The notes under the pieces were generated by a model. It had not been told where the DNA came from and made no database searches. It saw nothing but the letters and a program-made list of their open reading frames with translations. From the NCBI GenBank assembly GCA_002787815.1, contig PCUY01000047.1:1-64000 (forward strand): a stretch of DNA of 64,000 nucleotides, given 5' to 3'. Both the position numbers and the translations under genes were made by a program. Below are positions 36,795 through 45,059 of the stretch, in pieces; positions within the stretch are counted from its first letter, which is position 1, and every line of letters starts with the position of its first letter. Source of the DNA: Bacteroidetes bacterium CG12_big_fil_rev_8_21_14_0_65_60_17. GTDB lineage: Bacteria; Bacteroidota; Rhodothermia; Rhodothermales; UBA10348.

Positions 36795-38099
36795 ATGTCG
36801 TCAAAAGACGTTTACAAACGCTCCGTATACCGCGAACCCGCACCTGTCCTGGATCAGGATAACCCGTTCCAGGCCATGGTTGAGCGGTTTGATGTAGCCG
36901 CCAAGATCCTGGAACTGGATCCAGGCTTCTACGAGTACCTCGTTACGCCCGCCAAAATCCATATCGTCGGTATCCCGGTGGTCATGGACACCGGAAAAAT
37001 CAAGATGTTCGAGGGCTACCGGGTCATCCACAGCGAAATCCTGGGCCCCTCGAAGGGCGGTATCCGGTATGCTCCGGACGTGAATCTGGAAGAAGTAAAG
37101 GCACTGGCCGCGTGGATGACGTGGAAATGTGCTGTCGTCAATGTGCCGTTCGGCGGTGCGAAGGGCGGCATTGTCTGCAACCCGCGCGAAATGAGCCCGG
37201 GTGAGCTTGAGCGCCTCACGCGGCGCTACACGGCCAACATGATGGATGTATTCGGCCCGGACCGTGACATTCCGGCCCCCGACATGAATACAAACGAGCA
37301 GATCATGGCGTGGATTCTGGATACGTACTCCATGCACGCGCGACGCACGGAGACCGCCGTCGTGACCGGCAAGCCCATTCTGCTCGGCGGATCGGCCGGA
37401 CGCCGCGAGGCCACGGGCCGCGGCGTCATGACCGTTACGCTGGCCGCCATGGAACGCCTCGGACTGCTGGCCAGCGAGTCGACCGTTGCCGTGCAGGGTT
37501 TTGGCAACGTGGGGTCGGTGGCCGCTGACCTGCTCGCGAAACAGGGATGCCGGATTCTTGCCGTGAGCGACGTATCGGGCGGGTACTACAATGCCAACGG
37601 GCTCGACATCCAGGCCATGATCGCGTACTCCGCATCGCACGGATATTCGCTGGAAGGATACCCCGATGCAGAGCCGATTTCCAACGAAGAGCTGCTCTCG
37701 CTCGAGGTGGACGTGCTGGCACCCTGCGCGAAAGAGGATCAGATTACGCTCAAGAATGCCGACAAAATAAACGCGAAGATCATTTCGGAGGGTGCCAATG
37801 GCCCGACGACGCCCAAGGCCGACACCGTTCTTGCAGAGCGGGGGGTTCTGGTCATCCCCGACATCCTGGCCAACGCGGGCGGCGTGACCGTGTCGTATTT
37901 CGAGTGGGTGCAGGACCGGCAGGGGTACTTCTGGACCGAGGACCGTGTGAACCGTCGCCTGGACCGGATGATGCACGCGGCGTTCGATTCCGTGTTCGAG
38001 ACGGCCCAGAAGCACGACGCGACGCTTCGGATTGGCGCGTATGTGCGGGGCATCAACAAGGTCGCCGGAGCCCTCAAGGTACGCGGCATTTACGCCTGA
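36795..38099 (+). CDS. Glu/Leu/Phe/Val dehydrogenase (glutamate dehydrogenase type)
   Basis: 434 residues from [15 protein letters not shown] at 36795; the extra N-terminal codons of the ORF track are not conserved. Substrate-lysine motif [11 protein letters not shown], catalytic Lys in [16 protein letters not shown], and dinucleotide-binding [17 protein letters not shown]. It is closest to the bacterial/archaeal ~420-residue Glu dehydrogenase class that interconverts glutamate and 2-oxoglutarate with NAD(P); leucine-type activity is less likely but not excluded. Ammonia from histidine, alanine and glutamate catabolism is served by hutH, hutU, ald and this gene in one 12-kb stretch. Confidence 0.93.
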   Translation: MSSKDVYKRSVYREPAPVLDQDNPFQAMVERFDVAAKILELDPGFYEYLVTPAKIHIVGIPVVMDTGKIKMFEGYRVIHSEILGPSKGGIRYAPDVNLEEVKALAAWMTWKCAVVNVPFGGAKGGIVCNPREMSPGELERLTRRYTANMMDVFGPDRDIPAPDMNTNEQIMAWILDTYSMHARRTETAVVTGKPILLGGSAGRREATGRGVMTVTLAAMERLGLLASESTVAVQGFGNVGSVAADLLAKQGCRILAVSDVSGGYYNANGLDIQAMIAYSASHGYSLEGYPDAEPISNEELLSLEVDVLAPCAKEDQITLKNADKINAKIISEGANGPTTPKADTVLAERGVLVIPDILANAGGVTVSYFEWVQDRQGYFWTEDRVNRRLDRMMHAAFDSVFETAQKHDATLRIGAYVRGINKVAGALKVRGIYA

Positions 38100-38162
38100 C
38101 GCGGCGGATTGCACGCCGTACTGATTGATTGCCGCGCGTGGGATTCGGATCTTGCGGGCATC

Positions 38163-38822
38163 ATGCGTCTCAGCCCACATACCAGGCTCATCCTTTGCTG
38201 CGTGCTGCTGATCGGCACAGGAGCGTCCGTGTCGTGGGCTCAGGCAGCCCCTGACACCCATCATGATGCGCTGCTGTCAACGCTCATCCAGTGCGTGAAC
38301 GTCCCTGTCGAAGCCTGGGTGGAAGCCCGGGAGCGCGGAGACGGGGTCGGCATCGAGGCGGCGTCGTCACCCGAGTTGGCCATTGACTGGAGTGGTGCCC
38401 TTCCGTTCATGGAGGCGTCCGTGTCGGCGCACCTGCTGGACAGTGGCATTCCGCTCTCCAAGGGCACCGCGGGCGGTCAGCTCCGGATTGATGTGGATGA
38501 GGGGCGACTGGAGTATGTCCGTGCCCCCCGCCGGGCGGCCGAGCCGCTCGAGCGGCGCATCCGGATTGGTCTCCGGTACACGCTCACGGAACCGGGTGGA
38601 GGCATCGTGGCATCGGACAGCTGTGTCGAAACGCGGTCGGACCTGCACACGATACAGCATGCCCGGTCCCTGGCCGACCCCCGGTGGAATGTCACCGATC
38701 CGGTAATTCCCCAGACCGGGTTCTGGCATCGCTACCTGCAGCCGACGGTGCTGGTGGCCGCTACCGCCGTAGGTACCTACCTGTTCTTCAACCTGCGCAG
38801 TGACCGCGCGGACGGGAATTGA
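38163..38822 (+). CDS. exported hypothetical protein with C-terminal membrane anchor
   Basis: 219 residues from MRLSPHTRLILCCVLL. A signal peptide ends near SWAQ, a beta-rich middle follows (RRIRIGLRYTLTEPGGG), and a single C-terminal helix (LQPTVLVAATAVGTYLFFNL) is followed by a short basic/acidic tail. No family recognised. A Cys pair (IQCVN, DSCVETR) may form a disulfide. It heads the plus-strand run of the Big_5 lipoprotein, Nnr and VanZ genes and lies 63 bases after the GDH gene. The next CDS starts inside or just after its stop (ATG at 38800 or GTG at 38824), so the two are probably translationally coupled. Confidence 0.72.
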   Translation: MRLSPHTRLILCCVLLIGTGASVSWAQAAPDTHHDALLSTLIQCVNVPVEAWVEARERGDGVGIEAASSPELAIDWSGALPFMEASVSAHLLDSGIPLSKGTAGGQLRIDVDEGRLEYVRAPRRAAEPLERRIRIGLRYTLTEPGGGIVASDSCVETRSDLHTIQHARSLADPRWNVTDPVIPQTGFWHRYLQPTVLVAATAVGTYLFFNLRSDRADGN

Positions 38823-40506
38823 CGTGTCTGCCTCGCAACGCCTTTTCCCGGGCCTCCTTGTCTGTCTCCTGGCCGCAGGCTGTGCCGTTCCCGTTCCCCC
38901 ATCGGGCGGGCCGACCGATACCCAGCCGCCCCGACTGCGCGAAACCACGCCGCGCCAGGGGGCCACGCTCGTCACCGGACGCAGCGTGGAAATAGCGTTC
39001 TCCGAAGCCGTTGACAGGAGTTCGTTCGCACGCGCGTGGTCCATCACGCCCGACATGCCGGGCCCTGCAGACCTCTCCTGGGATGGATTCGACCGCGTAC
39101 GCATATCATTTCCCGAACCATTCAGGGACGCCACTACCTACATTTTTACGATAGATACGGCGCTGCGCGACGTCCGGAACGTAGCGCTCAATACACCCAT
39201 CTCGCTGGCGTTCGCCACGGGAGATGCGCTGGATGGCGGGCGCCTCTCTGGGCGCGTCCTCGATCCGACTACGGGCAACCCGGTCTCGGCAATGGATGTC
39301 CTGCTGCTTGATGGCGAGGCCGGGGTGGCGTACCCGCCCCGCGTCGAGGACGCTCTGTACCGGACACAGACCGGTCCGAATGGCAACTTCTCACTCGACT
39401 TCCTGGCCGTACGGCCCTACGCCGTCGTAGCGCACGGGGATCGAAACAGGAATGGGAAACTCGATTCAGGAGAGCGCTGGGCCGTTGCCTCAGAGCGGCA
39501 GAACATGCCCGACTCGGCTGGTGTCCTGCTGCCGCGGCCGCTCTGGCCCGTCCGGTTTGACACAACGGCGCCGCAGCTGGTCCGCATCCGAGCGGTGTCG
39601 AAGCGCGACCTGGAGCTTCGATTAAGCGAACCCGTCACCCGTGTCGACAGCGCCGACCTCGTACTCGTCGATTCGGTAGGCACGGAGCACACCGCCCCGG
39701 CGCCATTTCCTACGTCCGACCGCCTGACCTGGATGATGCGCACCCGTGAGCCGCTGGCACGGGGCCCCTGGCAGCTTCGGGGCAACGTGGCCCTTACTGA
39801 CTCATCAGGCCTGTCTGTCGCGCCCGGCTCCTGGCCGTTCACGATGCGCGGCACCGAGCCCGACGCCCCGCCTGCCCGAATTGTCCGTGTCAGACCCGAC
39901 TCCCTACGCTCCACGGACGATGGATTCCGTCCACTCTGGCCCAGGGACAGCCTTGTCCTTGTCTGGAGCGCCCCGCCGGACGGGCTGTCCGGTGCGCCGC
40001 CGGACAGCCTTGTTGCCGTTCAGGACACAACCGGGCGGCGGCTCCCGGTGTCGGTCCGGTTTGTGTCCCCCATCCACCTGGCTGTATCCCCGCCCGCCCC
40101 GGCCAACGTCTTCCGCCTGCTGGCCGCCGATACGTCATTCACGTTCCGCATCATGGGGCCGGCGGACACGGGTGACATCATTGGCACGGTCCAGGCGCCG
40201 GCCCCCACCATCATCGAGCTCTACGCGGAAAATGACAGCCCGGGTGTCCCGCAGGACGGCGCTCCAATGCCCCTGGCCACGACTCGCGTACCGGAAGGCA
40301 CGCAGACATTCCGCTTCGACAGGCTTCCGGGAGGATTGGAGTACAGGCTGCGGGCATTCGCGGACCTCGATGGCAATGGCCGCTGGACACCCTCCCGCGT
40401 GGAGCCGTGGATGGCCGCCGAGCCGCTCATCTTCGCCCGCGGCACAGATCCGGTGCGTGCGCGTTGGGAGTCGGTACGCGCCGATACGCTCACCTTTCCG
40501 GAATAA
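38800..40506 (+). CDS. Ig-like (Big_5) lipoprotein
   Basis: 568 residues. Either the ATG at 38800 or the GTG at 38824 is possible; both leave the lipobox CLLAAGC intact, giving a lipoprotein. The start of the mature chain GGPTDTQPPRLRETTP and VEIAFSEAVDRSSFARAWSITP identify a Bacteroidota Big_5/Ig-like domain, followed by a carboxypeptidase-regulatory-like segment (GRLSGRVLDPTTGNPVSAMDV) and repeated beta-sandwich modules. Such proteins are common exported envelope proteins of unknown role in Bacteroidota. Followed by nnr after 7 bases. Confidence 0.78.
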   Translation: MTARTGIDVSASQRLFPGLLVCLLAAGCAVPVPPSGGPTDTQPPRLRETTPRQGATLVTGRSVEIAFSEAVDRSSFARAWSITPDMPGPADLSWDGFDRVRISFPEPFRDATTYIFTIDTALRDVRNVALNTPISLAFATGDALDGGRLSGRVLDPTTGNPVSAMDVLLLDGEAGVAYPPRVEDALYRTQTGPNGNFSLDFLAVRPYAVVAHGDRNRNGKLDSGERWAVASERQNMPDSAGVLLPRPLWPVRFDTTAPQLVRIRAVSKRDLELRLSEPVTRVDSADLVLVDSVGTEHTAPAPFPTSDRLTWMMRTREPLARGPWQLRGNVALTDSSGLSVAPGSWPFTMRGTEPDAPPARIVRVRPDSLRSTDDGFRPLWPRDSLVLVWSAPPDGLSGAPPDSLVAVQDTTGRRLPVSVRFVSPIHLAVSPPAPANVFRLLAADTSFTFRIMGPADTGDIIGTVQAPAPTIIELYAENDSPGVPQDGAPMPLATTRVPEGTQTFRFDRLPGGLEYRLRAFADLDGNGRWTPSRVEPWMAAEPLIFARGTDPVRARWESVRADTLTFPE

Positions 40507-40513
40507 TAACGTC

Positions 40514-42094
40514 ATGACCTGTCCTGCCATGTTCGACCCCGTGCTCGGTGGAACTGCCATGCGGGAGGCAGACCACCATACGAGCCAAGAGCTCGGCGTC
40601 CCGGTCGCGGCACTCATGGAATGCGCGGGCAGGGCCGCAGCGACCGTTGTCCAGCGACACAACCCCAACCATGTGGGTATTCTCTGCGGCACAGGCAACA
40701 ACGGCGGGGACGGCCTCGTCGTGGCGCGTCTCCTGGCCGAGCGGGGCATATTGGTCGATGTCTATTTGAAGGAAGGTAATCCCACGCCCCCATCCGACGT
40801 GAATCTGGGCCTTCTCGAGCGCTGGGCGGCGCCCGATACGGGCCTCGACGTCCGCATCCACAGGAATCCGGAACGTGCCATGCAGCATATGGCAACGTGT
40901 GACGTGCTCGTTGACGCGCTTCTCGGGACCGGACTCGAAAATGATGTCCGTGAACCTTTCGCGACACTTGTCCGCTGGATGAACGACCGCAGGGACGCCG
41001 TCCGCATTGCACTCGACATCCCCTCCGGGCTTTCAGCCAGTACGGGCGAGGCGCTGGGCGTGGCCGTCAAGGCCCACGAGACCGTGTCGTTCGCGTGCTG
41101 GAAAACGGGACACATTACAGGCCAGGGGCCGGCCCACTGCGGGCGCGTCCGCATTGCCGATATCGGCATTCCCCGGTGGGTACTGGACGGCCGGGTAGAT
41201 GCGCCGCAGAGCGGCATCCGGCCGCGCAGGGAGGCCATTGCCGCGCTCCTGTCCGCGCACGGAAAAGGCGCTGCTGCCAGGACACACAAGTATGCCACAG
41301 GGCCGACCGTTGTACTCGGCGGGAGCGCCGCCTATCCCGGAGCGCCCGTATTGACAGGTCGTGCAGCTGCCCGGATGGGATCCGGGTACGTCATTACATG
41401 GTGTCCGGAAGAGATCCGTCCGCACGTTCTGTCACAACACGCCGACATGCCTGTCGCGACGTGGAAAAGGGATGTTCCGGCGCTCACGGACCTGGGCAGC
41501 CATGCCGCAAAGGCCAGATCGCTCGTTGTCGGGCCGGGGCTCGGGCGCGAAGACCGCCTTGTGTCACCGCTCAAACACATCCTTGAGGAGTTCTCCGGAC
41601 CCGTCGTGATTGATGCCGATGCCCTTGTGCTGCTTTCCGGGGAGCCCTCCTGGATCAGGGCCCATGCCAGGTCAAACTGGATTCTGACACCCCACGGAGG
41701 TGAATTTGCCCGCCTCATGAAGCATCCTGGCACAGAAACGTCCCGTAGTTCCGATGCGTCGGGCCCGGTTGCGGGCGCCCGCGCGCTTTCCGATGCGCTG
41801 GACGTCATTACGGTCCTCAAAGGCTGGCCCACCGTCGTGGCGGCTCCAGGGCGGGCGCCCGCATTGAACCCGACCGGAAACCCAGCTGCGGCCACGGCAG
41901 GATCGGGCGACGTGCTGGCTGGTATGATCGGTGCCTGTCTGGCGCAGGGCATGGAGCCCTTCGATGCAGCCATGACGGCCATTCATGTTGCCGGAAGTTG
42001 CGCCGATCAGTGGGTGAAGACGCGCGACGCCCGCAGCATGAATGCCAGTGACATCCTCGACATTCTACCGGCCGTACTGACCGAGTACCTCTGA
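40514..42094 (+). CDS. nnr: bifunctional NAD(P)H-hydrate repair enzyme Nnr (epimerase/dehydratase)
   Basis: Repairs hydrated NAD(P)H. 526 residues from MTCPAMFDPVLGG; an alternative ATG lies 5 codons later. The N-terminal YjeF_N epimerase (~1-215) has MECAGRAAA and GTGNNGGDGLVVARLL. The C-terminal ADP/ATP-dependent dehydratase (~230-526) has DADALVLLSG, LTPHGGEFARL and NPTGNPAAATAGSGDVLAG. The longer ORF-track version reads through the upstream lipoprotein in another frame and is rejected. The stop overlaps the VanZ start by one base (TGATG), so they are coupled. Confidence 0.94.
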   Translation: MTCPAMFDPVLGGTAMREADHHTSQELGVPVAALMECAGRAAATVVQRHNPNHVGILCGTGNNGGDGLVVARLLAERGILVDVYLKEGNPTPPSDVNLGLLERWAAPDTGLDVRIHRNPERAMQHMATCDVLVDALLGTGLENDVREPFATLVRWMNDRRDAVRIALDIPSGLSASTGEALGVAVKAHETVSFACWKTGHITGQGPAHCGRVRIADIGIPRWVLDGRVDAPQSGIRPRREAIAALLSAHGKGAAARTHKYATGPTVVLGGSAAYPGAPVLTGRAAARMGSGYVITWCPEEIRPHVLSQHADMPVATWKRDVPALTDLGSHAAKARSLVVGPGLGREDRLVSPLKHILEEFSGPVVIDADALVLLSGEPSWIRAHARSNWILTPHGGEFARLMKHPGTETSRSSDASGPVAGARALSDALDVITVLKGWPTVVAAPGRAPALNPTGNPAAATAGSGDVLAGMIGACLAQGMEPFDAAMTAIHVAGSCADQWVKTRDARSMNASDILDILPAVLTEYL

Positions 42095-42495
42095 TGCCCA
42101 TTGTTTCCCTTCGTGGTCCGCTCTGGCCGGCTGTACTCTGGAGCATCATCGTGGTCGTGTTGCTGAGCGTTCCTACAGGCACGCTGCAATCCTCCGACTA
42201 TCTGGAGTGGGACAAGGTGGTTCACTTCGGCCTGTTTTTTGTCATGACGTGGTTGTGGCTGGTGGCAGCTGGTCACAGGGGACGCGGCATGAGCCTTCTG
42301 ATACTGGCCGCAGCCATTGCGTTCGCCTTCGCCAGCGAGTGGTATCAGCATCTGCTGCCCGTTCGAAGCATGGACGTGCACGATGCAGTCGCCGACAGCG
42401 CCGGTTCAGTAGCCGCCTGGACCCTCTGGGCCTATCTCATGTGGAGAGATCGGAACGTTCGACACGGGTCCCCGCGTAAGAAGCGTCGGAGATGA
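42094..42495 (+). CDS. VanZ-like membrane protein
   Basis: 133 residues with three or four predicted helices. It carries the VanZ-like pattern with conserved acidic residues: WDKVVHFGLFFVMTW, SEWYQHLLPVRSMDVHDAVADSAGS. Many short VanZ-like proteins are known; a glycopeptide-resistance role is not implied, and function is undefined. A basic C-terminus (GSPRKKRRR) faces the cytoplasm. Translationally coupled to nnr. The next gene, tonB, has its own candidate promoter 108 bases downstream. Confidence 0.85.
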   Translation: MPIVSLRGPLWPAVLWSIIVVVLLSVPTGTLQSSDYLEWDKVVHFGLFFVMTWLWLVAAGHRGRGMSLLILAAAIAFAFASEWYQHLLPVRSMDVHDAVADSAGSVAAWTLWAYLMWRDRNVRHGSPRKKRRR

Positions 42496-42540
42496 GAGCA
42501 ACTTTTCCCGATCTCATGTCTCTCAAAAGGTACACGTGTT

Positions 42541-42569
42541 TCATTTCATGATGGATTCACGTATACTCG
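42541..42569 (+). promoter_or_regulatory. candidate promoter of tonB
   Basis: TTTCAT (42541-42546), a 17-base spacer and TATACT (42564-42569) lie 35 bases before the tonB ATG. The -10 matches the infA candidate exactly. Sequence prediction only. Confidence 0.4.
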
Positions 42570-42603
42570 TTACTTCCCTTGCAACACGCTTGAACGAAAA
42601 TCC

Positions 42604-43263
42604 ATGGCACTGCGAAAAACAGACAAAGCAAACCTCAAGAAGCGGTATCCACTCTACGTGGAGATCGGTCTTGTAGCGACGCTGGCGCTCCTTATTGGCC
42701 TTTTCCGTCTTGATATGACGGCCAGCGACAGCTTCCAGATCGATATGACGGAACAGGAAGTCGTCCAGATGGAAGAAATCATCCAAACCGAGCAGATTGA
42801 GAAGCCGCCGCCGCCGCCTCGTCCGCCCGTCCCGGTCGAAGTCCCCAATGATGAGGTCCTCGATGACCAGGAGCTTGACCTGGACGTATTTCTCGATCTT
42901 GATGAGCAGGTAGACCTGCCACCGCCTCCTCCGCCGGCTGAAGAAGAGAAAGAGGAAGAAGCTGAAATTTTCGTGATTGTGGAGGAAATGCCCGAGCTGA
43001 TCGGTGGTCTTTCGGCGCTCCAGAAAAAAATCCGCTATCCCGAAATTGCCAAGAAGGCCGGTGTTGAGGGTCGCGTATTCCTGCAGTTCGTGGTGGACGA
43101 GCAGGGCAACGTGGTAAACCCGGTCGTCACGCGCGGCATTGGCGCGGGCTGCGATGAAGAAGCCATTCGCGCCATCCAGTCGGCCAAGTTTACGCCCGGC
43201 ATGCAACGCGGCAAGCCGGTGAAGGTGAAAATGTCCCTTCCCATTACGTTCAAGCTGAAGTAA
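42604..43263 (+). CDS. tonB: energy transducer TonB
   Basis: 219 residues: a basic N-terminus and one helix (~17-35, LYVEIGLVATLALLIGLF), then a proline-rich stretch (PPPPPRPPVPVEVP and PPPPPPAEEE) that spans the periplasm, and a C-terminal TonB domain (KKIRYPEIAKKAGVEGRVFLQFVVDEQG, FTPGMQRGKPVKVKM). It uses the proton-motive force with ExbB/ExbD to drive outer-membrane receptors. The gene ends at a strong intrinsic terminator. Neither exbBD nor a TonB-dependent receptor is in the window. Confidence 0.93.
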   Translation: MALRKTDKANLKKRYPLYVEIGLVATLALLIGLFRLDMTASDSFQIDMTEQEVVQMEEIIQTEQIEKPPPPPRPPVPVEVPNDEVLDDQELDLDVFLDLDEQVDLPPPPPPAEEEKEEEAEIFVIVEEMPELIGGLSALQKKIRYPEIAKKAGVEGRVFLQFVVDEQGNVVNPVVTRGIGAGCDEEAIRAIQSAKFTPGMQRGKPVKVKMSLPITFKLK

Positions 43264-43295
43264 CACGGAACCGGATGGCGTTCCACAGGGTCTGA

Positions 43296-43327
43296 GGGGG
43301 CGCGCCTGCGGCGCGCCCCCTTTTTTT
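43296..43327 (+). terminator. intrinsic terminator after tonB
   Basis: GGGGGCGCGCC-TGC-GGCGCGCCCCC, an 11-base perfect stem with a 3-base loop, followed by seven T residues, 33 bases after the tonB stop. A textbook Rho-independent terminator. Confidence 0.92.
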
Positions 43328-43418
43328 GCGCCCTCTTCATATGCAGCCCGCTATATCCAGGCCGCAACGGGGCAAATGCCGCCTATTTTATCGTTATAGA
43401 TATCAGCATCCTACGGAA

Positions 43419-43658
43419 ATGGAACAGGACCTGCCTCATACCCGACGAGAAAACGTGGACCACATCGTGGACTCCATGTTGCGCGACCGCGATTTTCTCC
43501 TCGCACAGGAGATCAAACTGAAGGTCGACGAGCTGAATGACATGCTGCGCCAGAGTGCGCGTCAGGACCTGAAGGTTGAACTTGACGTCGTCCCGGCCCC
43601 CACGAACGGCAGTCGTCGCACACCGCAGCTTGAAGTGCGTGTGCTGAAAGAGCTGTAG
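43419..43658 (+). CDS. small conserved hypothetical protein, mainly helical
   Basis: 79 residues from MEQDLPHTRRENVDHIVDSMLRDRD. The start follows an AT-rich 90-base region containing TATTTTATCG and TTATAGATATC, which could hold a promoter. The helix-forming sequence (HIVDSMLRDRDFLLAQEIKLKVDEL) has no recognised motif and the protein is soluble. It lies alone after the tonB terminator and is convergent with the amidohydrolase gene, three bases away. Function unknown. Confidence 0.65.
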   Translation: MEQDLPHTRRENVDHIVDSMLRDRDFLLAQEIKLKVDELNDMLRQSARQDLKVELDVVPAPTNGSRRTPQLEVRVLKEL

Positions 43659-43661
43659 GCT

Positions 43662-44963
43662 CTACCTTACGGTCCGGCCCGCCTGCATGACCATCGCTAC
43701 GCGGTGCATTGCCGACATGTCCTCCAGTGGATTTCCTTCGACTGCAATGACATCCGCCACAAGGCCCGGTGCCAGACGGCCCACCCGGTCTCCCAGCCCG
43801 AACGTGTCCGCATTCAGACTGGTTGCGGCCCGCAGCACACTGATCGGAGCCAGGCCATATTCGACCATGAGTTCCATTTCACGCGCATTCGAGCCGTGCG
43901 TGTAGACACCGACGTCGCCCCCCATCCCGATGGCTACGCCTGCACCCAGAGCCCATTGAATGGCCTGCTTCTTTATGCGGATGCGCTCCGGATCGGGGCC
44001 TGAGCCCTTTTCCCAGCCGCCGTAGGTCATTATGGACTCGACGGCGGCAAGCGTCGGATACCAGACTACACCGCGCTCGGCCATGAGCCTGAAAACGTCG
44101 GGCGTCCCGCCGTCGCCATGTTCAATGGTGTGGACACCCGCAAGTACCGCACGCCGCATGCCCTCGGCCGTCCCGGCGTGCGCTACCGTTACACGACCGC
44201 TCGATGCCGCCGTCTCGACAATGAGTCGCAATTCTGTTTCCGAGAAGGTTGGCATGGCCTCGCCATCCGGCCCCCAGCGATAATCGGCATATACCTTGAT
44301 GATATCAGCCCCGCCACCGATCTGTTCGCGGACAACGCGAATAATCCCGTCGTGCCCGTCGGCCACCTGTGCGCCGAGTGGAACCGTGACCCCCTCACGG
44401 AAACCTTTCGGACCATAACTTCCGGTAGCCACAATGGCCGGACCGGCGACCAGCATGCGGGGACCCGGAACCACTCCTTTGGTTACGGCCTGCCTGAGGC
44501 CCACATCATCGTAGCCGGCTCCTTCAGCGCCGAGATCCCGGATCGTGGTCACACCTGCACGCAGCGTCCGGTCCAGATGCACAACACCTCTCGCGACCCG
44601 TTCTGCCCTGGACTCGACGAGCACCTGGTCGTTCCATGATGTCTCATCGTACGGATGCAGCAGCACGTGGGAGTGTCCTTCGATGATACCGGGCATGAGC
44701 GTCATGTTCTCAAGCTCCTTACGCTCTACGCCGTCGTAGCGACGTATCATCTCCTCGCGAGGACCCAGATCAGCGATATGCGCCGCATCTACCAAGACCG
44801 CGTACCCCTCATGCATGGATTCGCCGTCGAATACGCGCTCGGGCAGAAGAAGCATCTGGCCAGCCTGACGTGCCTCGGAGGGCGTAGCCACCAGAAACAG
44901 GCCTAAAAACAGGGTATTTGCCGAAAAGCGGGCGGCTGCGCGAAGAAAGCCTGGGATGTGCAT
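43662..44963 (-). CDS. secreted amidohydrolase-family metal-dependent hydrolase
   Basis: 433 residues from MHIPGFLRAAARFSAN at 44963; a signal peptide ends near the Ala/Arg segment SEARQ. The amidohydrolase TIM barrel shows the metal HxH motif IEGHSHVLLHP, the Lys position IIKVYADYRW, His motifs VTVAHAG and TIEHGDGG, and the catalytic Asp in GMGGDVGVYTHG. Related enzymes are imidazolonepropionase-like or prolidase-like hydrolases; substrate unknown. The ORF-track start at 45425 reads antisense through the neighbouring gene and is rejected. Divergent from the PLP enzyme across 96 bases. Confidence 0.88.
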   Translation of the reverse strand: MHIPGFLRAAARFSANTLFLGLFLVATPSEARQAGQMLLLPERVFDGESMHEGYAVLVDAAHIADLGPREEMIRRYDGVERKELENMTLMPGIIEGHSHVLLHPYDETSWNDQVLVESRAERVARGVVHLDRTLRAGVTTIRDLGAEGAGYDDVGLRQAVTKGVVPGPRMLVAGPAIVATGSYGPKGFREGVTVPLGAQVADGHDGIIRVVREQIGGGADIIKVYADYRWGPDGEAMPTFSETELRLIVETAASSGRVTVAHAGTAEGMRRAVLAGVHTIEHGDGGTPDVFRLMAERGVVWYPTLAAVESIMTYGGWEKGSGPDPERIRIKKQAIQWALGAGVAIGMGGDVGVYTHGSNAREMELMVEYGLAPISVLRAATSLNADTFGLGDRVGRLAPGLVADVIAVEGNPLEDMSAMHRVAMVMQAGRTVR

Positions 44964-45016
44964 GACGCGATGGAAAGATGGTGAATTCAACTGTATCGTG
45001 TGCTGTAATTTACGCG

Positions 45017-45041
45017 ATGGGTAGTTGGGACCCATTTTTTT
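45017..45041 (+). promoter_or_regulatory. terminator-like stem-loop in leader of PLP enzyme
   Basis: ATGGGT-AGTTGGG-ACCCAT is a perfect 6-base stem followed by seven T residues, 19 bases upstream of the ATG at 45060. It looks like a short intrinsic terminator or attenuator reading on the plus strand, but could be incidental in this divergent gap. Confidence 0.35.
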
Positions 45042-45059
45042 GATACACCTGTAATTGCA

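Noticed and set aside
36801-38264. 487-residue minus-strand ORF
   Set aside because: Antisense to the glutamate-type dehydrogenase, which has all catalytic motifs.
39746-40513. N-terminal extension of the Nnr ORF
   Set aside because: Reads through the Big_5 lipoprotein gene in a shifted frame.
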